11,909 nucleotides of DNA from an uncultured Clostridia bacterium. Lineage in GTDB: Bacteria; Bacillota; Clostridia; Christensenellales; UBA1242. The number at the start of each line of letters is the position of its first letter. Position 1 is the stretch's first letter. Positions 7,660 through 11,909 of the stretch are shown here, one piece after another. The notes below the pieces were generated by a model. That model was not told the DNA's origin, made no database searches, and saw nothing but the letters and a program-made list of their open reading frames with translations. Where the stretch lies: contig USJH01000015.1 of NCBI GenBank assembly GCA_900554955.1, positions 1 through 11,909 on the forward strand. Reading direction: 5' to 3'. The position numbers were made by a program, and so were the translations under genes.

Positions 7660-7875
7660 TTATTCAAGTCCAGGTTCTTGATCAACAGTTTTCTTGCTTT
7701 TCAAAGCTTTGTTTTGTTCTTCTAAAGCTTGGTCTCGTTTTTCAATGAAGGCTTTAAGTTTTGCAGAATATCCATTTCCGTTAAGCTCGAAATCAACCAT
7801 TCTTGCACCATCTTTTTCAACCAAAGTGTTGCCATCAACCCAGATTTTTTTTGATCTTTTTGTAACGTTTGCCAT
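7660..7875 (-). CDS. Small protein of unknown function, 71 residues
   Basis: It has its own promoter, ribosome binding site (GGAG, 7887-7884) and terminator, so it is very probably a real gene. The sequence begins with a basic patch (TKRSKK), then a likely small beta unit (KIWVDGNTLVEKDGARMVDFELNGNGYSAKL), then a charged helix with coiled-coil potential (LKAFIEKRDQALEEQNKALKSKK) and an acidic end. No Cys, no membrane segment and no signal peptide are visible. I do not recognise a family. The preceding gene, the shikimate-kinase-like protein, ends 70 bases upstream without a terminator, so read-through into this gene is possible and a functional link with it is conceivable but unproven. Confidence 0.75.
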   Translation of the reverse strand: MANVTKRSKKIWVDGNTLVEKDGARMVDFELNGNGYSAKLKAFIEKRDQALEEQNKALKSKKTVDQEPGLE

Positions 7876-7898
7876 AAAATTTTCTCCAATTGCGTGTG

Positions 7899-7927
7899 AT
7901 TATACACAAACTTTTTGCATTTGTAAA
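7899..7927 (-). promoter_or_regulatory. Promoter of the 71-residue protein gene
   Basis: TTTACA (7927-7922), 17 bases, TATAAT (7904-7899). The predicted start is near 7892, leaving a short leader with GGAG before ATG 7875. Confidence 0.8.
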
Positions 7928-7945
7928 TAGTTTTTGACAAATTTT

Positions 7946-8476
7946 TTAACGAACACCATAAAATTCTTTAATGTGCCTTATAACTTCACTCGCAATTTTA
8001 AGATCATGATCATGGGCTGCTGTAACATTAAGGGTTATGTCTGCTCTTTCTTTAATTTGTCGATTGCGTTTTTCAACTTGGTCAAGGCTGAGTTTATAAA
8101 GCCTTTTTAGTTCTTTTGTTGGATATTGCTGCTTGTTTAAATAGTTATAAACACGTTTTGTTCCATTGTTTAAATAGACAAGCAAACAGTTGTTTTTGAC
8201 GATATCAAGAACATTGTTTGAATAAAGAGCAGAAATGTCAACATTGATAACTGTATTTTCAAAGTAACTTGCATATTTAACAGTTGAGCGAATTTTCTTT
8301 TTATAAAGACTGAGTCCAAACTCTCTTATCATGTCAGACTGTGTTCGTGGAGCATTGTCAAACTCGAAAAGTTCCACAGTGTCAAGAAAAGACATATCAA
8401 GTTGCCCAGCAAGAACCTTGGCAACGTTATATGCCTGACCACTTTTAAACGAAACAATTGCAATGTTTTGAACCAT
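7946..8476 (-). CDS. Shikimate-kinase-like pseudoenzyme (degenerate P-loop)
   Basis: A 176-residue protein, the usual length of shikimate kinase, with the same order of elements: IAIVSF strand, a degenerate loop, a helix (YNVAKVLAGQLDMSFLDTVELFEF, compare the kinase LAKxLxxxFxDxDxxIE), DMIREFG (compare the kinase region before FR), then LLVYLNN, NRQIKERADITLNV and a closing helix (IASEVIRHIKEF). The catalytic parts are gone. The Walker A GxxGxGK[ST] is replaced by SFKSGQAYN with no Lys at the expected place, the shikimate-binding GGG is replaced near 79-83 (VDISA), and the RPLL lid is absent. It is therefore probably not a kinase and may bind a ligand or protein. ATG 8476 has GGGAG just upstream. 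The family assignment rests on pattern matching by eye. Confidence 0.65.
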   Translation of the reverse strand: MVQNIAIVSFKSGQAYNVAKVLAGQLDMSFLDTVELFEFDNAPRTQSDMIREFGLSLYKKKIRSTVKYASYFENTVINVDISALYSNNVLDIVKNNCLLVYLNNGTKRVYNYLNKQQYPTKELKRLYKLSLDQVEKRNRQIKERADITLNVTAAHDHDLKIASEVIRHIKEFYGVR

Positions 8477-8498
8477 ATCGCTCCCTTTCTTTTGTTTG

Positions 8499-8527
8499 AT
8501 TATAACACATTTTATTTTCGCTTTCAA
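8499..8527 (-). promoter_or_regulatory. Promoter of the shikimate-kinase-like gene
   Basis: TTGAAA (8527-8522), 17 bases, TATAAT (8504-8499), with predicted start near 8492 and ATG at 8476. A 12-base sequence (AACACATTTTAT on the plus strand) overlaps the spacer at 8504-8515 and recurs exactly 50 bases away at 8554-8565. Confidence 0.8.
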
Positions 8528-8640
8528 CCAAAAACAAATTATAAAGTGAAAACAACACATTTTATAGTGGATTTTTTACATTTTTTCGTTATTTTATTTT
8601 TCATTAACTTTTCACACATATTTTTATGCATGTTTTTTTG

Positions 8641-9942
8641 CTATTTATTTGCATATTTATTAACGGTCTTTTTTGCAGTGCTTACTGCTCTTTTTGCGGT
8701 TGCTTTTTTGTTTTTAGTAACCTTCACACTTAAAATTATTATGGTTCCAAGAACAAAAATCGCAAGAGCAATTTCCCAATAATAAACCGTAATTCCCGAG
8801 CCACTCGCATTTGCCGCATAAACAAGATTTCCATCTTTATCAAGTCCAAACAAAATATCGCCCGACTCATAAGTGATCAAAATATAGTCTGAAACAGTGT
8901 GTGGCAAAGCTTTAACACGTTCTAAAACCTCAGAATGTGGGTGTTTATAACGGTTGTCTTTTCCACAACTTATAACAAAATAGTTTGGCGAAACAAGCGC
9001 CAAAAATTCTTCAGAGTTACTATAACGGCTTCCATGGTGACCAGCTTGCATAACATCTACATTTTTAAAATGTTCTTTTTCTTCAGGTGAAAGAGTGCTC
9101 ATCACGTCTTTTTCAACAGTTTCACTTGCATCACCAGTAAAAATGAAAGACTTTTCATGATATTCAAGAAGCATTACAGGGCTAGAATCGTTGGCATTGC
9201 CATAGTTTTTGGTTGGATATCCACGAGTTCCAGTCTCTCCATAGTTTATCTCACTTGCACCCGTTCTTACAAGTGGAGCGAAAAATTCAAATGAAAATTC
9301 AGCAGATGTCGCTTCAGGAATTTTAATGCCGTCATAAGTTACAGTAACATTTGCCTTATATGTTACACCGCCAGATGTATAGGTTTCAGAATATGCACTT
9401 TTAATGAAGTTCGCATATGAATTGTTTGTTGCAACTTGAATGTCTCCAGGATAAATTGTTTCATAATATTCCTTCAATGTTTCTTCCGCAATTGGTTCTG
9501 TTTGTCCTCCAACAACTTTCCCCGCAATTTGGAAAGGACGATATACATTTGCAATTTCAAAAGCATCAAAAACCGCTTTTGCACCACCAACATGGTCATT
9601 GTCTGAGTGAGTCAAAACAAAATAATCAATTTTTGAAACTCCAAGATCTTGAACATATTTAATGATGTGCTCTGAATATGATGCAATGCTTGCATCAATC
9701 ATCATTGTTGTATCATCTGGAAATTCAATAAAAGTGCAATCTCCTTGCCCAACATCAAGATAGTGAACTTTAAGTCCATCAACAATATCTTCTTTTGCGG
9801 AAAAAGATGCAGATTTGTCGCCAATTCCAAGAGCCTTTTCAATTTGACTTGAGAATAAACACGACACACCACAAATCACACCAAGAAGAATAATTAAAAT
9901 AAACTTTCCAAGAAATACTTTTTTATTGAACTGGTTTTTCAT
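8641..9942 (-). CDS. Membrane-tethered ComEC-like metallo-beta-lactamase-fold hydrolase
   Basis: A 433-residue protein with the MBL domain of the ComEC/Rec2 class, here without the ComEC channel. An N-terminal hydrophobic segment (about 9-31) is followed by HYLDVGQGDCTFIEFP (about 60-75), the metal motif THSDNDHVGG (111-120; Asp in place of the second His, as in ComEC), FTGDAS, MQAGHHGSRYSNS and CGKDNRYKHPHSEVL. These are the five conserved ComEC-type motifs, so it is probably an active metal-dependent phosphodiesterase or nuclease outside the membrane. A second hydrophobic segment (YYWEIALAIFVLGTIIILSV) is followed by a Lys/Ala-rich cytoplasmic tail. I chose ATG 9942 because AAAAGGA (9959-9953) lies ten bases upstream; the ATG at 9963 has none. 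It overlaps the patatin gene by 20 bases, so the two form an operon. Substrate unknown. Confidence 0.88.
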   Translation of the reverse strand: MKNQFNKKVFLGKFILIILLGVICGVSCLFSSQIEKALGIGDKSASFSAKEDIVDGLKVHYLDVGQGDCTFIEFPDDTTMMIDASIASYSEHIIKYVQDLGVSKIDYFVLTHSDNDHVGGAKAVFDAFEIANVYRPFQIAGKVVGGQTEPIAEETLKEYYETIYPGDIQVATNNSYANFIKSAYSETYTSGGVTYKANVTVTYDGIKIPEATSAEFSFEFFAPLVRTGASEINYGETGTRGYPTKNYGNANDSSPVMLLEYHEKSFIFTGDASETVEKDVMSTLSPEEKEHFKNVDVMQAGHHGSRYSNSEEFLALVSPNYFVISCGKDNRYKHPHSEVLERVKALPHTVSDYILITYESGDILFGLDKDGNLVYAANASGSGITVYYWEIALAIFVLGTIIILSVKVTKNKKATAKRAVSTAKKTVNKYANK

Positions 9943-10837
9943 CTTCAGTTTTTCCTTTTGCATTTATCTTTAATCTTGCATTACGATATTTTCTTGCAAG
10001 TTTGTAAATTTTAAGTTTAGGACGAGAAGAAATAAGGCGGATTATTTCGTCTTTATTGTTCATTACAACATCATAGCCCGCTTTTATCATTGCGTCAATA
10101 TCACCAAGCTTAGAAGCACTGAAACGATCAAGATTTGGCATTAAAATCAAATCGGCATCTTCAAGTTTTTTTTCAACGTTTGCTTGCATGATAATTCCAA
10201 GAGAACCCTTCAAAACATCTAACATTTTAAGCGAATCAGTCCCAATTCCACGTGTACGATTGACGTCAAATGCGATAACCACATTAGCACCCATCTCACG
10301 AACAACATCGGCTGGAACAACGTTTTTAAGCCCGCCGTCCATAAGATGCATGTCGCCATAGACAACTGGTGTGAAAATTCCAGGAAGAGCACAAGAACCT
10401 GAACTTGCTTTTGCAACACTTCCGCTTGTGATTATGACTTCTTTCCCGTTTCGAATGTTAACTGCAACAATAGAAAGCGGAATTTGAAGCTCAGAAAACA
10501 TGATATCTTTTTTGAAAACCTTTTTCAAAACTTCTTCAATATTTTCAGCATTTGATGGTTTCCAAATGAATCGACTGTTCTTGATATCACGAAATTTTAA
10601 AGTTTTCATTTCTTCAAGAACCTGATCAGACGTAAATCCACCCGCAAGCAATGCCCCGAAAATAGATCCAACACTTGTTCCTGCAATATAGTCTGGCTTA
10701 ATTCCAAGTTCTTCAAATGCCTTGAAAACACCAATATATCCAAGTCCTCGAAGAGCTCCGCCACCAAAAGCAAAACCAAGTTTCACTTTTTTGTTCTTTA
10801 CAATTTTTCCGTCATTTTTCTTTTTAAACCAAGCCAT
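9923..10837 (-). CDS. Patatin-like phospholipase (RssA-type)
   Basis: A 304-residue patatin-fold acyl hydrolase, probably acting on membrane lipids or other acyl esters. The oxyanion motif GGGALRG is at 25-31, the nucleophile Ser55 lies in GTSVGS (GxSxG), and the catalytic Asp167 lies in DGG; the substrate-proximal ASSGSCALPGIFTPV is also typical. There is no signal peptide; the N- and C-termini are very basic (WFKKKNDGKIVKNKKVK and the Lys/Arg-rich last 35 residues), which could bring a cytosolic protein to anionic membrane. ATG 10837 follows AGGAG and GGGA. It is the first gene of the operon with the MBL-fold hydrolase. The natural substrate cannot be told from sequence. Confidence 0.9.
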   Translation of the reverse strand: MAWFKKKNDGKIVKNKKVKLGFAFGGGALRGLGYIGVFKAFEELGIKPDYIAGTSVGSIFGALLAGGFTSDQVLEEMKTLKFRDIKNSRFIWKPSNAENIEEVLKKVFKKDIMFSELQIPLSIVAVNIRNGKEVIITSGSVAKASSGSCALPGIFTPVVYGDMHLMDGGLKNVVPADVVREMGANVVIAFDVNRTRGIGTDSLKMLDVLKGSLGIIMQANVEKKLEDADLILMPNLDRFSASKLGDIDAMIKAGYDVVMNNKDEIIRLISSRPKLKIYKLARKYRNARLKINAKGKTEDEKPVQ

Positions 10838-11054
10838 ATTCCCTGCTCCTATATTATTGCCATATGTTTTTTATGATTAAAATTAACTTTTAAACAAAAT
10901 GATTTTTCAAAATTTGAAAACACTCCACCTTGTTTATAGAAATTATAGCAAAGATTTTATCAAAATCAAAACGAAAAATGACAAAACATATTTTTTCATG
11001 CCCCCCCAAAAGCTCACATAAATCTAAAACAAAACAAATTAAATCCCAAAAAAC
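10838..11054 (-). promoter_or_regulatory. Promoter and long leader of the patatin operon
   Basis: This region, with the terminator to its right, is the only long gene-free stretch in the window. TATAAT (10947-10942) with TTTGAT (10970-10965) 17 bases upstream is a fair promoter, predicting a start near 10935 and a leader of about 98 bases. The leader holds a good ribosome binding site-like AAGGTGG (10932-10926) far from the patatin start, and an A/T hairpin TTTTCAA/TTGAAAA (10920-10904). A run of seven G on the minus strand at about 10981-10987 is upstream of the promoter. No convincing coding sequence is visible. Confidence 0.5.
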
Positions 11055-11117
11055 AAAAAAGAACCCAAACTGAAGTGTCCAACGCCGATTCACTTCAAAC
11101 ATTCAAGTTCTTTTTTT
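11055..11117. terminator. Bidirectional two-stem terminator after the BspA-like gene
   Basis: Outer stem AAAAAAGAAC (11055-11064) with GTTCTTTTTT (11107-11116) and inner stem TGAAGTG (11071-11077) with CACTTCA (11091-11097), separated by an internal loop; the apical loop has 13 bases. T tracts occur on both strands. It lies 34 bases after the stop of the minus-strand gene at 11151 and before the patatin promoter. Confidence 0.7.
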
Positions 11118-11150
11118 ATTCAGATGTTAAAAATCTATTTAGCTTATTTT

Positions 11151-11909
11151 TTAAATTCTTTGTTTTCTTTTTTTGTTCATAAAAGGATATGCAAGAGCAC
11201 TTACACAAATCATTGCAAACGCCGAATAGGTGTTTATCTCTTTATTCAATATTAGTCTATTTTTTGATTCGCTATTACTGTTTAATGATGTTGATTCCCT
11301 TCTAATAATGACCTTTGACCTATCCTGTGTTTCAATTTTAGTTAATACATTCCCTTCCAAATCCACAAATACATATCTCGCTACATTTTCTCCAACCGTG
11401 ATTGAACACCATGGTGGCAAAATCACTAAATCTAAATGCGTACACCAACTAAAAATGTCCTTTCCAGAAATAGATTCATTGTTACTTAAATCCACAACAG
11501 TTAAAGAATTACATTCAGAAAACATTGTATTCGCAGTTGCATCGAAATCACAATTTGCCATATTTATTTCTATAATACGATCGCAACCTGCGAACATAGA
11601 GTTTGCACTTGTAACATTCATATAATGGAGATTTTGCAAGCCTTTTACATATGTTAAATCCGAACAATTTTCAAACAATGAAGACATATCTTCCATTCTA
11701 TCTGTGCTCATACATAAAAACTGTAATTCTGTCAATTTGATTCCTTTATTATTTAAACTTTCATTAAAAGTTGAAAAAAGAGCACTTTCATTCATTTGAA
11801 AATAATAACTGGAGCTGTCTGGAACAATTGTTATCTCAAAAACATTGTTGTTTTGTGTAAAATATGCCCATGAATGTAAACTTTCCCACTTTCCACTTGA
11901 ATTTTGTAT
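11151..11909 (-). CDS. BspA-like / DUF285-type repeat surface protein, 5' end cut by window edge
   Basis: The frame is open from the right edge; 252 residues are visible. The middle holds repeats of the Mycoplasma-lipoprotein/BspA LRR kind: MEDMSSLFENCSDLTYVKGL, SANSMFAGCDRIIEINMANC, TANTMFSECNSLTVVDLSNN, and a last unit around DIFSWCTHLDLVILP. The repeat has the SMFxxCxxL core. Such solenoids bind host or other surface ligands. A Ser/Asn-rich spacer (STSLNSNSESKN) leads to a C-terminal hydrophobic stretch (about AFAMICVSALAYPF) and the basic end MNKKRKQRI, as in wall-anchored proteins, but no LPxTG-like motif is visible, so it is probably a membrane-anchored surface protein. An internal ATG at 11795 is not the real start, because coding sequence continues upstream. 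Confidence 0.75.
   Translation of the reverse strand: MQNSSGKWESLHSWAYFTQNNNVFEITIVPDSSSYYFQMNESALFSTFNESLNNKGIKLTELQFLCMSTDRMEDMSSLFENCSDLTYVKGLQNLHYMNVTSANSMFAGCDRIIEINMANCDFDATANTMFSECNSLTVVDLSNNESISGKDIFSWCTHLDLVILPPWCSITVGENVARYVFVDLEGNVLTKIETQDRSKVIIRRESTSLNSNSESKNRLILNKEINTYSAFAMICVSALAYPFMNKKRKQRI

Noticed and set aside
10890..11102. A 70-codon minus-strand open frame between the BspA-like gene and the patatin gene
   Set aside because: It starts inside the two-stem terminator and runs through the patatin promoter, has no ribosome binding site, and its Phe/Ile/Cys-rich translation looks like translated AT-rich noncoding DNA.

Overview
The window looks like chromosomal DNA from a low-GC, Gram-positive-type bacterium (Bacillota, probably a clostridial lineage; the exact group is inference). 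Supporting signs are strong AT richness, AAGGAG-type ribosome binding sites, sigma-A-like promoters, a YwlE-type phosphatase next to rpiB as in Bacillus subtilis, SepF, and the standard code (Trp encoded by TGG). I see no transposase, integrase, tRNA, rRNA, CRISPR array or phage gene. Both edges cut genes: rpiB at the left and a BspA-like repeat surface protein at the right.

Left part (1-2760). A minus-strand ywlE-rpiB operon with its own promoter is followed by a divergent 53-residue DivIVA-like coiled-coil gene ending in a strong hairpin terminator. Convergent to it are sepF, with an unusual Gln/Gly/Tyr-rich linker, and upstream of sepF a membrane-anchored protein with a SPOR-like domain. 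Three of these proteins point to cell division or envelope growth.

Centre (2660-6420). The plus-strand groES-groEL operon has a near-consensus promoter, but the usual CIRCE operator is absent; a different dyad lies just after the predicted start of transcription. groEL lacks the Gly-Met tail. A bidirectional terminator separates it from a minus-strand unit of lgt and a coiled-coil protein with an AT-hook. lgt has a perfect consensus promoter placed so that the transcript should begin at or next to the ATG, i.e. a predicted leaderless mRNA.

Right part (6350-11909), all minus strand. From right to left: a partial BspA-like surface protein with its terminator; a patatin-like phospholipase overlapping a membrane-tethered ComEC-like metallo-beta-lactamase-fold protein; a full-length shikimate-kinase-like protein that has lost the ATP- and substrate-binding motifs; a 71-residue conserved-looking small protein; and a two-TM surface protein whose ribosome binding site is partly paired in a predicted leader hairpin.

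No complete new multi-gene system is evident. The points most worth checking are the leaderless lgt promoter, the non-CIRCE groE dyad, the shikimate kinase pseudoenzyme, the AT-hook coiled-coil protein and the SYGQ-like SepF linker.
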